Shown here: one piece after another, positions 1 through 9,326 of the stretch
Layout: each line of letters starts with the position of its first letter
How positions within the stretch are numbered: position 1 is the first letter of the stretch
From: Mycobacterium sp.
GTDB lineage: Bacteria; Actinomycetota; Actinomycetes; Mycobacteriales; Mycobacteriaceae
DNA: 40,412 bases
Assembly (NCBI GenBank): GCA_020438845.1
Contig: JAGQTV010000104.1
Location: 1-40,412 of the forward strand
Direction of reading: 5' to 3'
Program-made: the position numbers and the translations under genes
The notes under the pieces: model-generated
Databases searched by the model: none
The model's input: only the letters and a program-made list of their open reading frames with translations
What the model was told of the DNA's origin: nothing

Positions 1-139
1 CCTCGACCTGGATCGAGGACTCCTCGGCGGAGACCAGGGTGGTGATCCACTTGCGGGACACAATGTCGATGATGGCCACCGCGCACCGTCTCGCGCGGGT
101 GAAGTGGGTGAAGTCATATCCCCACACAAACGCAAAACA
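1..139 (-). pseudogene. Transposase fragment, integrase (rve) core
   Basis: Reading the minus strand from 139 to the window edge gives an open frame containing WGYDFTHFTRARRCA, then VAIIDIVSRKW and VSAEESS. This is the usual start of the DDE integrase core of IS3/IS481-type transposases, with the first catalytic Asp in the YDFT segment. The frame has no start near 139 and abuts another transposase gene on the opposite strand at about 141. It is therefore either the truncated end of an element lying mostly outside the window or a remnant cut by a later insertion. It is too short to name the IS. Confidence 0.6.
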
Positions 140-141
140 GA

Positions 142-1488
142 TTGAGTAATTCGGGTCGATTCTTGGGGTGGTGGATGATGGCGGTGATGACCGTGCAGCC
201 ATCCTTGCCGCTGGTTCCTGCTGACGCGCGTGCGGTGGGTGTGGCCGCGGCAATCGTCGAGGACGACCAGGGCGGCCGGGTTTTCGTGCACGGCAATCGG
301 GCGTATGCCTGGGACGGCGGTGACACCGCGGCGCGGCGGTTCGCTGCGGTGTCGCTGATGCGGATCAAGGCGGCGACCCAGGCCGAGATCGCCGAGGGGT
401 TCGGGGTGAGCGCGGCGACGGTGCGCCGCTGGGAGGCTCTGCTGGCCGATGCCGGGTTGGTCGGGTTGCTTGGCGAACCCAAGGGGCCCAAACGCAAATC
501 GAAGCTGACCGCCGATACGGTCGCTGCGGTGCGGCGGGGGCGGCAGCAGGGGTTGTCCTATCGGGAGATCGCCGATGAGGTCGGGGTGTCGCAGGGCAGC
601 GTCCGCAACGCGATCATCCTTACCGAGAGCCTCGGTACCGAGGAGGCCTGCCCGGCAACGACTTCGGAGATCTCAGCCCAACCTTCACCCGCGCCTGAGC
701 CCATGCCCGGGCCTGTGCCCGTGCCTGGGTCCGTGCCCGGTGATGGGGTGGGGCGGCAGTGCCCGGCGGTGCCGGTGCTGACTGATCCGCTCGATCGTGG
801 CGGAGAGCGGGTGTTGGCGGCGTTCGGGATGATCCCGTACGCGGCGCCGGTGTTCACCGGGTGTGCGCGGGCCCCGTTGGCGGGACTGTTCCTGGCAGTA
901 CCGGCGCTGATTGCGACCGGGCTGCTCGAGACCGCACATGCCACCTACGGTGCGGTGTTCCCGGACGGGTTCCACTCACTGGACACCATGTTGTGCGAGA
1001 GCGTGTTCCGCGCCCTGCTGGGTGTCGCCCGCGCCGAGGGCGCCACCCGGATCGACCCGACCGCCCTGGGGCGGGTGCTCGGGCTCGACCGCGGCCCGGA
1101 AGTCAAAACGATCCGCCGCAAGATCAAGTCTTTGGCCCAGGCCGGCAAGGCCGGCGAGTGGATCGCCTCGATGGCCGCCCGCCACCTGGTCGCCCGCCCC
1201 GAGCAGGCCGCGGTGTTCTACGTCGATGGCCATGTCCGGGCCTATCAGGGCACCCGCAAGCTGGCCAAAACCCATGTGCCGCGGTTGAAGTTCCCCGCCC
1301 CAGCCACGGTGGAGACCTGGGTCGCTGGTGCCGCCGGGGACCCGCTACTGGTGGTGATGGCCGAACCGGCCGCTTCGCTGGCCTCCGAATTGCGGCGGCT
1401 GATCCCCGACCTTGCCTGGGACGCCGCGCTTTCTTCAGTAGCGCAGCTCGAGGGCCGCGTACTGATCAGAGAGGTGGTCAATGACTGA
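142..1488 (+). pseudogene. 3'-truncated HTH transposase-like gene
   Basis: The frame opens at TTG 142, or more likely at an ATG around 175. It contains two helix-turn-helix segments (about residues 78-100, TQAEIAEGFGVSAATVRRW, and 135-155, SYREIADEVGVSQGSV). A Pro-rich linker full of Pro-Gly/Pro-Val repeats follows, then a catalytic-looking domain with FYVDGHVRAYQGTRKLAK (about residues 355-372). This resembles large actinobacterial transposases of several hundred residues more. Here the frame runs into the 3' end of the convergent glycosyltransferase gene, whose own C-terminus looks natural. The last ~18 residues, after RLIPDLAW, are thus probably antisense readthrough of that gene, and the true junction lies near 1410-1434. 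The IS family is not identified. It marks the left border of the acquired sugar-gene region. Confidence 0.55.
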
Positions 1489-2535
1489 TGCCGAGGAAAA
1501 CCGTTCTTGGACGCGCGCGATCGATCGGTGCGAGATTTCCAGCCATCGCCCGCTGCCCCAAATCCGCTCGACGGCCGAGGCGTAGTCGGCTGCGGTCTGC
1601 TCACGCTTGAGTACCACACCACCGGAATCCCCGACCGTTGCGGCGTTGAACCCGTGATCGGACACGACCGGCACACAGCCACATGCCATCGCTTCGGTCA
1701 GGGCGTTGGACTGCCCCTCTCCGGGCCACCACGTCGGGAAAAGAAAAAAATGCGATGTGCTGAAGATGTCGAGCACCTGTTCCGTGTTCTGGGGGCCTAA
1801 CCATTCGACAGATAGATTCGAATGACGATCTTTCAATCTCCTGACAAAGTCCTCATCACCGCTTCCGGCGATGCGCACGATTACGCTGAGGCCCCTTTCC
1901 GTGAGAACCTCGGCAGCCTCCAAAATCGTTGAAAGACCCTTTTCTCGCCTAAGTGCGCCGGCGTACGCGATTATGAGCGGATCGGAAGTCACACCGACCG
2001 TTGCCCTCGCCGGAATCGCAGACAGGTCTATTTGGTTCGGCATGAGAACCGGAGGTGTTCCGGTGAAGGATTCAACAAAAGGCGCCTGGCTTGCGCCCTG
2101 CACCATGACGAGGTCGACTGACCGGAGGAGACGACCGAAGAAACAGCGGTAAACAGCGGAACGTTCCAGCCAGGCTACATCGAGGTCAAGGCCGTCTCGT
2201 ATGTCGTAAATTACGCGACAGTTCCTGAATTTCGCCAGGTAAACAAGCCCAAGTTCCGGATACAGAAAGACCCGCCTAAGACCAGTGATATGCACTATCG
2301 AATTCTTTTTGCATGCCGCGGTCTTGAGTGCCAGCCGGGAGAAGCCGAAAGCGTAATCAACCAGTTTGTGGACGCGAGACGGACCCGGCTGGGCATAGGG
2401 AAGGGCATGTACCTCAAGGCCGCGGCGCCGCAGTTCCTCAATGGTACGTAGATTTCGTGATTGATATCCGCCCTTTGCGGGCATTCCAGGGTCCGCGATC
2501 GGACCGCACAGATAGATCAAACTCTTCGGCTGCAT
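1435..2535 (-). CDS. Glycosyltransferase, GT4 family
   Basis: The 366-residue protein has a GT-B fold layout. The N-terminal acceptor half includes GGYQSRNLRTIEELRRRG (about residues 22-39). The C-terminal donor-binding half begins near IIAYAGALRREKGLSTIL (about 188-205). The GT4 signature E-x7-E is visible in PGEGQSNALTEAMACGCVPV (about 271-290), which binds the nucleotide-sugar diphosphate and ribose. It would act on the cytoplasmic face, adding one sugar from an NDP-sugar to a lipid-linked or protein acceptor; donor and acceptor cannot be read from sequence. It is transcribed divergently from the epimerase gene, with 202 bp between the starts. The ATG at 2535 has no strong ribosome binding site. 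The gene is A/T-richer than the fad genes downstream, which fits horizontal acquisition. Confidence 0.85.
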   Translation of the reverse strand: MQPKSLIYLCGPIADPGMPAKGGYQSRNLRTIEELRRRGLEVHALPYAQPGPSRVHKLVDYAFGFSRLALKTAACKKNSIVHITGLRRVFLYPELGLVYLAKFRNCRVIYDIRDGLDLDVAWLERSAVYRCFFGRLLRSVDLVMVQGASQAPFVESFTGTPPVLMPNQIDLSAIPARATVGVTSDPLIIAYAGALRREKGLSTILEAAEVLTERGLSVIVRIAGSGDEDFVRRLKDRHSNLSVEWLGPQNTEQVLDIFSTSHFFLFPTWWPGEGQSNALTEAMACGCVPVVSDHGFNAATVGDSGGVVLKREQTAADYASAVERIWGSGRWLEISHRSIARVQERFSSASVIDHLSDQYAALELRY

Positions 2536-2659
2536 TTCACTCTTTCATCCACGCACAATCGGGGGAGACCCTAATCAACGGTTCAGCGTTATTAGTCATT
2601 TTGCATTTCGGGGCACCGCGCTGATCGGTCGCTGCCGATAGTTCGCACTTGGCGCTGCG

Positions 2660-2737
2660 TGCTAGATTACATGTAGTTGCGCCGCGTCCGCTAAGAACGT
2701 TAGTGATGCCCAGCTGAATTCGAGGAAGAACGATTCA
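2660..2737 (+). promoter_or_regulatory. Putative promoter and RBS of epimerase gene
   Basis: The divergent gap 2536-2737 holds a TAGATT hexamer near 2663, fitting the mycobacterial TANNNT -10 pattern, but no convincing -35. A GAGGAAG ribosome binding site lies about 8 bases before the ATG at 2738. The -10 call is tentative; the RBS is good. Confidence 0.3.
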
Positions 2738-3694
2738 ATGCATGTATTGGTGACCGGCGCGGCCGGCTTTATCGGTTCGCGTTTAGCGAAGCGACTGCAG
2801 GCTGAGGACCATCGCGTCATCGGTCTCGACTCCCTGACCGATTACTACAATGTGGCCCTGAAGCGAGCCAATGCCGACAGCGTGATCGAATCCGGCGCCT
2901 CCTTCATAGAAGGAGACCTCAATAAAGTTGACCTGACGAGCATTCTCGATGGCGTTGACGCGATCTTCCATCTGGCTGGTCAACCGGGAGTTCGCTCGTC
3001 GTGGGGCTCGGGGTTTCCTGAGTACACCACCAGAAATATCGACGCCACCCAACGGCTGCTTGAGGCGTGCCGGGGCAGGAGCGGGTTGCGCCGCTTCGTA
3101 TATGCCTCGTCCTCCTCGATCTACGGCGACGCCGAGAGCTATCCGACGCGGGAGGACATCCGGCCGCAACCGGTCAGCCCCTACGGCGTCACCAAACTAG
3201 GCGCAGAGCACCTCTGCACGCTCTACGCTACGAACTTCGACGTCCCGACGGTCTCGCTGCGCTACTTCACCGTCTACGGCCCGGGCCAGCGGCCGGATAT
3301 GGCATTCACTCGCTTCATCAAGGCTGCGATCGGCGGGCGCGCCGTGAGCATCTACGGGTCCGGCGAGCAGGTTCGCGACTTCACCTACGTCGATGATGTC
3401 GTCAGCGCCAATGTCCTTGCTGCCACGCGCGATGTCGCCCGCGGAGCTGTTTTCAACGTCGCTGGGGGTTCGCATGCCACAGTCAACGAAGTGCTGGGAA
3501 TTCTCGGGGAACTTACTGGCTCGGCGCTGAGAACCGAACACCTCGCCGGGGCCGCCGGCGATGTGAAAAGGACTGGCGGCGATACCACGGCCATCCGCTC
3601 CGCATTGGGGTGGAGCCCCTCGGTGCGCCTGCAAGAAGGCCTTTCGCGACAACTTGAGTGGGTACTCAAGTCAGCATCTGAGTCGGGAACCTGA
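2738..3694 (+). CDS. NAD-dependent nucleotide-sugar epimerase/dehydratase
   Basis: This 318-residue extended SDR is the usual length for UDP-glucose 4-epimerase or UDP-glucuronate epimerase relatives. The NAD-binding loop is GAAGFIG at residues 7-13. The catalytic motif is Y149-x3-K153 in SPYGVTKLGAEH, with the Ser-rich strand YASSSSIYG before it. RYFTVYGPGQRPDMAF (about residues 178-193) is the substrate-side motif typical of the UDP-glucuronate/UDP-galactose epimerase branch. The neighbouring UDP-glucose 6-dehydrogenase gene starts 137 bp downstream on the same strand. The pair would most simply make UDP-glucuronate and epimerise it to UDP-galacturonate. UDP-Glc/UDP-Gal epimerisation is an alternative that sequence alone does not exclude. 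The start is supported by an upstream GAGGAAG. Confidence 0.85.
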   Translation: MHVLVTGAAGFIGSRLAKRLQAEDHRVIGLDSLTDYYNVALKRANADSVIESGASFIEGDLNKVDLTSILDGVDAIFHLAGQPGVRSSWGSGFPEYTTRNIDATQRLLEACRGRSGLRRFVYASSSSIYGDAESYPTREDIRPQPVSPYGVTKLGAEHLCTLYATNFDVPTVSLRYFTVYGPGQRPDMAFTRFIKAAIGGRAVSIYGSGEQVRDFTYVDDVVSANVLAATRDVARGAVFNVAGGSHATVNEVLGILGELTGSALRTEHLAGAAGDVKRTGGDTTAIRSALGWSPSVRLQEGLSRQLEWVLKSASESGT

Positions 3695-3831
3695 CCTCCG
3701 ACAGGTGGTGTCAGCGGCAAAGTCGCTGACGGTAAGGTAATGCTCAGACAAGCTAATGGAGCTCGCGCGATTGGGTCGCGTCATGGCCGAACTCGAGCAG
3801 AGACGCACGCGGATTCAAGGGGAAGATTTCA

Positions 3832-5169
3832 ATGGCCTGCCGGATTGCAGTCTTCGGAACGGGCTATTTGGGCGCGACCCACGCTGCGTGCATGGCCGCA
3901 CTCGGACATGAGGTAATCGGCGTTGATGTCGACCTCAAAAAGCTGGAGGTCCTCGCCACCGGCCAGGCACCGTTCTTCGAGCCGGGACTCGATGAAATGC
4001 TCGCAGCACAACTTGATTCTGGGCGCCTACGTTTTACGTCTGCCTACGCAGAGGCAGCGGAGTTCGCCGACATCCACTTCATCGCTGTTCCCACGCCCCA
4101 ACGGCGCGGTGACTTCGCAGCCGACCTGACCTACGTTGACGCCGTCGTTGCCGATTTGGCCCCGTTGTTGCGGAAACCTGCGGTTATTCTCGGCAAATCG
4201 ACCGTACCCGTCGGGACCACTGCGAAGCTGAGCCTCATGGCGGAACAACTGTCACCAGTTGGCGACGCAGTCGAGGTGGCATGGAACCCGGAGTTTCTTC
4301 GCGAGGGCCGCGCCGTGCAAGACACCCTTCATCCGGACCGGATAGTGCTCGGTGTCGGCCCCGCAAGCCAAGGGGCGGCGGAAGCCGCTACTCGCCTGGT
4401 GTACGGCGATTCCGTCGCGGCCGGTGTTCCCTTCCTGGTCACCGACCGCGAAACCGCAGAACTCGTGAAAACCGCCGCAAACGCATTCCTGGCCACAAAG
4501 ATTTCATTCATCAACGCGATGTCGGAGATCTGCGAGGCCTCCCGTGCTGACGTTTCCGAGTTGGCCGACGCCCTCGGCTACGACATTCGGATCGGCAGGA
4601 ACTTTCTCAATGCGGGGATTGGATTCGGGGGTGGCTGCCTCCCGAAAGATATCCGCGCGTTAATGGCCCGTGCGGGTGAGTTGGGAGCGAACCAGGCAGT
4701 CACACTCCTCGGCACGGTCGACGGCATCAACATGCGCCAACGGACGAAGATAGTCGAGTTGACCAGAGCGATGACAGGCGGCACATTGATCGGCGCGAAG
4801 GTCGCTGTTCTTGGCGCGGCCTTCAAACCCGACTCCGACGACATTCGGGACTCCCCAGCTTTGAACATCTCCGGCCAGATTCAACTCCAGGGCGCCTCCG
4901 TTTCCGTCTTCGACCCGAAGGCGATAGACAACGCCCGCCGATTGTTCCCGACTCTGCACTACGCCAGAGACGTGCGTGAAGCATGCAATGCCGCGGACAT
5001 CACCCTCGTACTCACCGAGTGGGAGGAATTCCGACGTCTGGAACCGGATGACTTGAAACCACTCGTCAGACGCCCGTTGATCATCGATGGACGGAATTGC
5101 CTTGACCCCGCCAAGTGGCATCGTGGCGGGTGGGTTTACAGGGGAGTGGGGCGACGCCCCGCAACGTAA
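3832..5169 (+). CDS. ugd: UDP-glucose 6-dehydrogenase
   Basis: The 445-residue protein matches the UDP-glucose/GDP-mannose dehydrogenase family in length and in domain order: N-terminal NAD domain, central dimer helix, C-terminal sugar-nucleotide domain. The NAD loop GTGYLGATHA is near residue 10. The GKSTVPVGTT strand and NPEFLREGRAV motif follow. The catalytic Cys is C269 in GFGGGCLPKD. GAAFKPDSDDIRDSPA opens the C-terminal domain. The enzyme oxidises UDP-glucose to UDP-glucuronate with two NAD+. The motifs favour UDP-glucose over GDP-mannose as substrate, because GDP-mannose enzymes carry GFAFGGSC. A GGGGAAG RBS precedes the ATG. It likely shares an operon with the upstream epimerase. Confidence 0.9.
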   Translation: MACRIAVFGTGYLGATHAACMAALGHEVIGVDVDLKKLEVLATGQAPFFEPGLDEMLAAQLDSGRLRFTSAYAEAAEFADIHFIAVPTPQRRGDFAADLTYVDAVVADLAPLLRKPAVILGKSTVPVGTTAKLSLMAEQLSPVGDAVEVAWNPEFLREGRAVQDTLHPDRIVLGVGPASQGAAEAATRLVYGDSVAAGVPFLVTDRETAELVKTAANAFLATKISFINAMSEICEASRADVSELADALGYDIRIGRNFLNAGIGFGGGCLPKDIRALMARAGELGANQAVTLLGTVDGINMRQRTKIVELTRAMTGGTLIGAKVAVLGAAFKPDSDDIRDSPALNISGQIQLQGASVSVFDPKAIDNARRLFPTLHYARDVREACNAADITLVLTEWEEFRRLEPDDLKPLVRRPLIIDGRNCLDPAKWHRGGWVYRGVGRRPAT

Positions 5170-5331
5170 ATGACTCAGTCAGATCCAGCAAATTCGAACT
5201 TACCGGTTGAGTGCCTCGGTCCGCCGACGACCTAAGGCGCCTCGGCCGCGACAGGACAGGTGTTGAACTGTGCGAAAGTATCGGGAACGGCGATATTGCG
5301 ACAAAATGATCCTGTGAATCGGAACGTACTG

Positions 5332-6402
5332 ATGGAGAATACTTCCCGGCGTCTGGTTTCACTCCAGTGCCTCCGAGGCATTGCCGCATTGATGGTCGTG
5401 GTTCACCATGTACTTCACCAGACGCCCGGGTTCCTATCAGTGTGGACGACGAATGCCTGGCAAGCGGGCGTCGACCTCTTTTTCGTGATCAGCGGATTTG
5501 TGATGGTGTACGTGACGAACAACCGCGAACGGTCACCGGTGCGGTTCCTTGCCATGAGGGCCGCACGGATCGTTCCGATCTATTGGTTCTACACCCTTGC
5601 CGCGGCCGGACTAATCCTTATTCTACCCAGTCTCTTCCGATCAAACGAAGCGTCAATCAAACACGTCGCCCTGTCGATGCTATTTGTTCCGCATGAGACT
5701 CGCGACCACGATTTGTCACCGTTGGTAAAACAAGGCTGGACGCTCAACTACGAAGTGTTCTTTTATCTACTGTTCGCTCTCGCTATGTGGATCTCATTCC
5801 GGCGCAGGATTTCGGTGTCCGTTACCACATTGGTGGTTTTTGCTGGAATAGGTATGTGGATCCGTCTCACCGGAACATCCATCGGGGTCGCCGGCTTCTA
5901 CTTTCAGGACATAATCCTTGAGTTTGCTTTCGGCATGCTGATCGCTCACGCCTTCGTCTCTGGAAAGCTAGACTCAATACCGAGGCTGATTGGTGGGATA
6001 GCGGTGTTGACTGGATTTGTGTCGATTTTTGCGTTGGATAGCTATGCCACTACCGCTCGCAGTCTTGCCTACGGATTACCTGCAGCGATCATAATTATCG
6101 GCGCACTGGCCGTAGAAGCAAACATCAGTGCTTTGCGGATGCCGTTCCTACAATTCGTTGGCGATTCTTCCTACTCGATATATCTAGTTCACATTTTCCC
6201 GATCGCGGTGTTGCGAGCAATGTGGCCGCGCTTGGGCCTACCTATGCACGGTGTGGCGGGTCTGGCGCTTTTCCTCCTGACCAGCGTGACCCTCGTGGTG
6301 GCACTTGGCGCGATTTCCTACTATACGATCGAACGAAAGTCACTCAGGTGGCTCCGGGTAGCGATTGAACGTCGTGGGCGTGACGATGACGCCGCCAACT
6401 AA
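5332..6402 (+). CDS. Membrane acyltransferase, acyltransferase-3 family
   Basis: I chose the ATG at 5332 because MENTSRRLVSLQCLRGIAAL is the standard beginning of this family; the frame stays open back to 5260 without a better start (a GTG at 5314 is possible). The product is 356 residues with about ten hydrophobic segments. The conserved Arg (QCLRG) and His (VVVHH) of the active site are present, followed by AGVDLFFVISGFVMVYV, the typical second segment. Members O-acetylate or O-succinylate extracellular and lipid-linked sugars using cytoplasmic acyl-CoA. Here it probably decorates the glycan made by the neighbouring genes. Its 3' end overlaps the convergent methyltransferase gene by 4 bp. 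Confidence 0.85.
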   Translation: MENTSRRLVSLQCLRGIAALMVVVHHVLHQTPGFLSVWTTNAWQAGVDLFFVISGFVMVYVTNNRERSPVRFLAMRAARIVPIYWFYTLAAAGLILILPSLFRSNEASIKHVALSMLFVPHETRDHDLSPLVKQGWTLNYEVFFYLLFALAMWISFRRRISVSVTTLVVFAGIGMWIRLTGTSIGVAGFYFQDIILEFAFGMLIAHAFVSGKLDSIPRLIGGIAVLTGFVSIFALDSYATTARSLAYGLPAAIIIIGALAVEANISALRMPFLQFVGDSSYSIYLVHIFPIAVLRAMWPRLGLPMHGVAGLALFLLTSVTLVVALGAISYYTIERKSLRWLRVAIERRGRDDDAAN

Positions 6403-7322
6403 GGCTTGCGGTGGACGATCGTGAGCCTGCAACAAAGCAGGTCATCAACGCTGTAGGCGCTGTACCTACTGTTCACCGGCGGAAGATCCTTGATCTCCTG
6501 GGACCACGTCGTTTCGCTTTCGACACAGGCAAAACCGCTGTTCGCAAAATAGCGCACCCACTCTGACGCCTGAATGCGATTAACATACTGGAGTCTGTTC
6601 TCAAAGAACGCCTTCCAGACTCGTTCCGAGTACCGCAAGTAGTTTTTCGGCGATGCCTTGCGGTCGTAGTGGGCCAAGTGATCATCCAGGCCAATTAAGT
6701 GAATCGAATACCCACCGGGCACAAGGATTCGATAGATGTCATTTACGACTTGCTGAGCTTTATCCGCTGAAATGTGCTCAAGGACGTCTCCGCTGAAAAC
6801 GCATTGGTATGTATTGTCCGGGATCCCGGCTAGGCTTCCGTCGCGCTCGACCATGTATTCTAGTGAAAGCGTTTGATAGAGCTCGGCGAAGCTGCTCGAT
6901 TTCAAAGCGCGATTGAGGACCGTGCCATCCAACGTGCGGGTGGGAACGGTACCGTCCGAGTCGGTCGAGGTGGGCATACTTTGCGATAGGGCTTCTAGAT
7001 GCGAGATGGTGCCATCGAGGCTCCGAATATCGGCGATGTCGAACATCGAGATCTCAACGTCAAACTGGAGCCGCATCAGCAAAGAGTGGGCATGACTCCA
7101 GCCGGTTCCGAGTTCCAGTATTTTGTCGTGCGGATGGATCACGTCGTACTTGTTGCAGATCGCGACTAACTCAGTGCCCTTCTTAATGTAATCCTGAACA
7201 TCTAAATATCCGCGACTTCGCCTTGAACGAAGATGGTTGCCGATAGCCCGGTAGGACAGTCTGGTGAACTTATTTGAGGAGGCGACCCGTAATGCGACAG
7301 CCGCAAGTAGATAGTTACGCAT
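6399..7322 (-). CDS. SAM-dependent methyltransferase (class I)
   Basis: The 307-residue protein has a Rossmann-type methyltransferase core. Motif I is LELGTGWSHAHSLLM (about residues 69-83). CVFSGDVLEHIS (about 173-184) is motif IV/post-IV, and LVPGGYSIHLIGLDDH follows. The insertion between motifs I and IV (SQSMPTSTDSDGTVPTRTLD) is unusual. It is the last gene of a minus-strand run (algD remnant, heparinase, asnB, this gene), 120 bp after asnB, so a separate promoter is possible. Substrate unknown; a sugar hydroxyl or small-molecule methyl transfer is likely from context. A/T-rich codon use differs from the core genes to the right. Confidence 0.75.
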   Translation of the reverse strand: MRNYLLAAVALRVASSNKFTRLSYRAIGNHLRSRRSRGYLDVQDYIKKGTELVAICNKYDVIHPHDKILELGTGWSHAHSLLMRLQFDVEISMFDIADIRSLDGTISHLEALSQSMPTSTDSDGTVPTRTLDGTVLNRALKSSSFAELYQTLSLEYMVERDGSLAGIPDNTYQCVFSGDVLEHISADKAQQVVNDIYRILVPGGYSIHLIGLDDHLAHYDRKASPKNYLRYSERVWKAFFENRLQYVNRIQASEWVRYFANSGFACVESETTWSQEIKDLPPVNSRYSAYSVDDLLCCRLTIVHRKP

Positions 7323-7442
7323 CTGTTTTACTGTTCTTTCTGGGGCGATTACTGTCGTCGGTGCGTTACATACCTACCCGCACGGGTCAAGCCTAGTCGA
7401 TGGACCTCATTTTAAAGCCTTCAATCCGACTCCGGAGGCGCA

Positions 7443-9302
7443 TCAGAGGTACGTCCCGTAGGCTCTGCGCCACGACTCGAATTCCACTAGCGCGAAAAGA
7501 CGGTCTCCGTTGACGCAGCCTCGACGCTGCCCCCGCAACAAACTCTGCACAACCTTCCGGTCAAAGATGCAGTCGCCGCTTCCGAGTACATCGGAAAACA
7601 GGTCGTGGAATGGCCCACTCTTCAACCAGTCCGCGATGGGAACGGCAAAGCCCTGTTTGCGTTGACGATCGAATTCCGGAGGCAACAGCCGTTCGGTAAG
7701 AAGCTTGGGAATAATCTTGCGGTGTTTCGCTGTGGCTTTCAGATTGGAGGGCACTCGAGCGAAGGCAAACTCAATCAGATGCTTGTCGAGCATCGGGGCG
7801 CGGACCTCCAGCGAATTCAGCATGCTGGCCCGATCGACCTTCACCAAAATCGCCTCGGGGAAACTGTTGGCGAAATCCATGCGGGTCGCGCGTTGCAGCA
7901 AATCGGGTTCATCGGGAGTGGCCGACCGGGTAATCCCCTCCGCCGTCGTTGTCCACGGCCCACGACCCATCAGCTCGCGCCGGGTGTCGGCGTCGAAGTA
8001 GGTCGAGATCAACGGGACCTCGGTGTCGAAATCGACGGCCAGCGCCTGAAGGTAGTTACGGCTTTTGAAACCTACTGGTAGGAGGTGCTGGGCTCCCCAG
8101 GCCGCGGACTTACGCCCTCGCGCGGGGATTGACTTCAGTAGTCGCTGCTGCATCCAGAGAAGTCGGCTGTAACGCGAATAGCCGCCGAATAGTTCGTCAC
8201 CGCCATCACCGCCGAGTGCGACTGTGCACTGTTCGCGGACCAGTCGGCTGACCAGATAGGTTGGGATCATCGACAAATCCGCAACGGGCTCGTCGAATTG
8301 CATAACCAGCTTGGGAATCAGGTCGGCCGTCGCGGGCTCCATCATGAGTTCGGTATGCCTGGTGCCGAAGTAATTCGCCACCAGGCGCGCGTGGGCGGTC
8401 TCATCCAGCTCTCCTTGCCCGGGAAATCCGATGCTGAATGTTCTTACCTGTTCGGAACTGCGAACCGCCATGGCCGTGACGAGGCTGGAATCGATACCGC
8501 CGCTGAGGAGGATGCCCACCGGGACGTCCGCCCTCAACTGTCGCGCGACGGCGTCCTGCAGCAACGTATCCAGTTCGTCGACAAGTGCCGACTGGTCAAC
8601 AACCGCCACGGGATCGAATTCCGGAATCTCCCAGTACTGCCAGACCCTGGCCAAACCCGAGCACAGATCGAAACTGAGCGCATGGGCCGCGGGCAATTTT
8701 CGGTAACCCTCAAGGACACAAAGTTCGCCGGGGACGTAACCCAGCAGCAAGTAGCAGTCGAGGGCCTGTGGGTCGATTTTCCGCGGCAACTCCGACTTTG
8801 CTAGGAGCGCCTTCAACTCCGAGGCGAAGTGCAGAGTGCCGCTGTGGAGGCGATAGAATAGGGGCTTCTCGCCGGCTCGATCGCGGGCCAACAACAGACG
8901 CTGTTCCACCGCGTCGTACAGCGCGAAGGCGAACATGCCGTTGAATCGCTCCAAGCACGCCGATCCCCATTCGGAATAGGCCGCCAAAATGACTTCGGTG
9001 TCACAGTGCGAACGAAATTGGTGACCACGCCGTTCGAGTTCCCGGCGAAGTTCGGGAAAGTTGTAAATCTCGCCGTTGAACACGATGGACAGTCCACGGT
9101 CAGGGAGGTGCATAGGCTGATGTCCCAGCGGGGAGAGGTCCACAATCGATAGCCGCCGATGGGCCAAACCGACCCGGCCGTCGTCCGACCACCACTCACC
9201 GGCATCATCAGGGCCTCGGTGGATCAGAGTGTCGCGCGAGACAGAAAGCCAAGCCCTCTCCACCTGGATTTCCGTTCCCGCGCATCCGACGAGTCCACAC
9301 AT
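7443..9302 (-). CDS. asnB: Asparagine synthase-like glutamine amidotransferase
   Basis: At 619 residues this has the standard two-domain AsnB architecture. The N-terminal class II glutaminase domain uses Cys2 (MCGLVGC). RGPDDAGEW, HRRLSIVDLSPLGHQPM and FNGEIYNF are the expected glutamine-pocket motifs. The C-terminal ATP-pyrophosphatase domain has LSGGIDSSL (about residue 267) and GGDGGDELFGGYSRY. It uses glutamine and ATP to amidate a carboxylate. The housekeeping product is asparagine, but AsnB-type enzymes inside polysaccharide clusters are often thought to amidate uronic acids or peptide-linked glycans. Lying 24 bp downstream of a heparinase-family gene and near a UDP-glucose dehydrogenase makes the second role plausible here. 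An AGGAGACAGGA region precedes the ATG. Confidence 0.85.
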   Translation of the reverse strand: MCGLVGCAGTEIQVERAWLSVSRDTLIHRGPDDAGEWWSDDGRVGLAHRRLSIVDLSPLGHQPMHLPDRGLSIVFNGEIYNFPELRRELERRGHQFRSHCDTEVILAAYSEWGSACLERFNGMFAFALYDAVEQRLLLARDRAGEKPLFYRLHSGTLHFASELKALLAKSELPRKIDPQALDCYLLLGYVPGELCVLEGYRKLPAAHALSFDLCSGLARVWQYWEIPEFDPVAVVDQSALVDELDTLLQDAVARQLRADVPVGILLSGGIDSSLVTAMAVRSSEQVRTFSIGFPGQGELDETAHARLVANYFGTRHTELMMEPATADLIPKLVMQFDEPVADLSMIPTYLVSRLVREQCTVALGGDGGDELFGGYSRYSRLLWMQQRLLKSIPARGRKSAAWGAQHLLPVGFKSRNYLQALAVDFDTEVPLISTYFDADTRRELMGRGPWTTTAEGITRSATPDEPDLLQRATRMDFANSFPEAILVKVDRASMLNSLEVRAPMLDKHLIEFAFARVPSNLKATAKHRKIIPKLLTERLLPPEFDRQRKQGFAVPIADWLKSGPFHDLFSDVLGSGDCIFDRKVVQSLLRGQRRGCVNGDRLFALVEFESWRRAYGTYL

Positions 9303-9326
9303 CGTTCTCTGTCCTGTCTCCTCGGG

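Noticed and set aside
694-752. Pro-rich repeat (CCCGTGCCTG-like units) as a possible tandem repeat locus or CRISPR
   Set aside because: The units lie in frame within the transposase-like gene and encode a Pro/Val/Gly linker; they are short, imperfect and without spacers. No CRISPR array was seen in the window.
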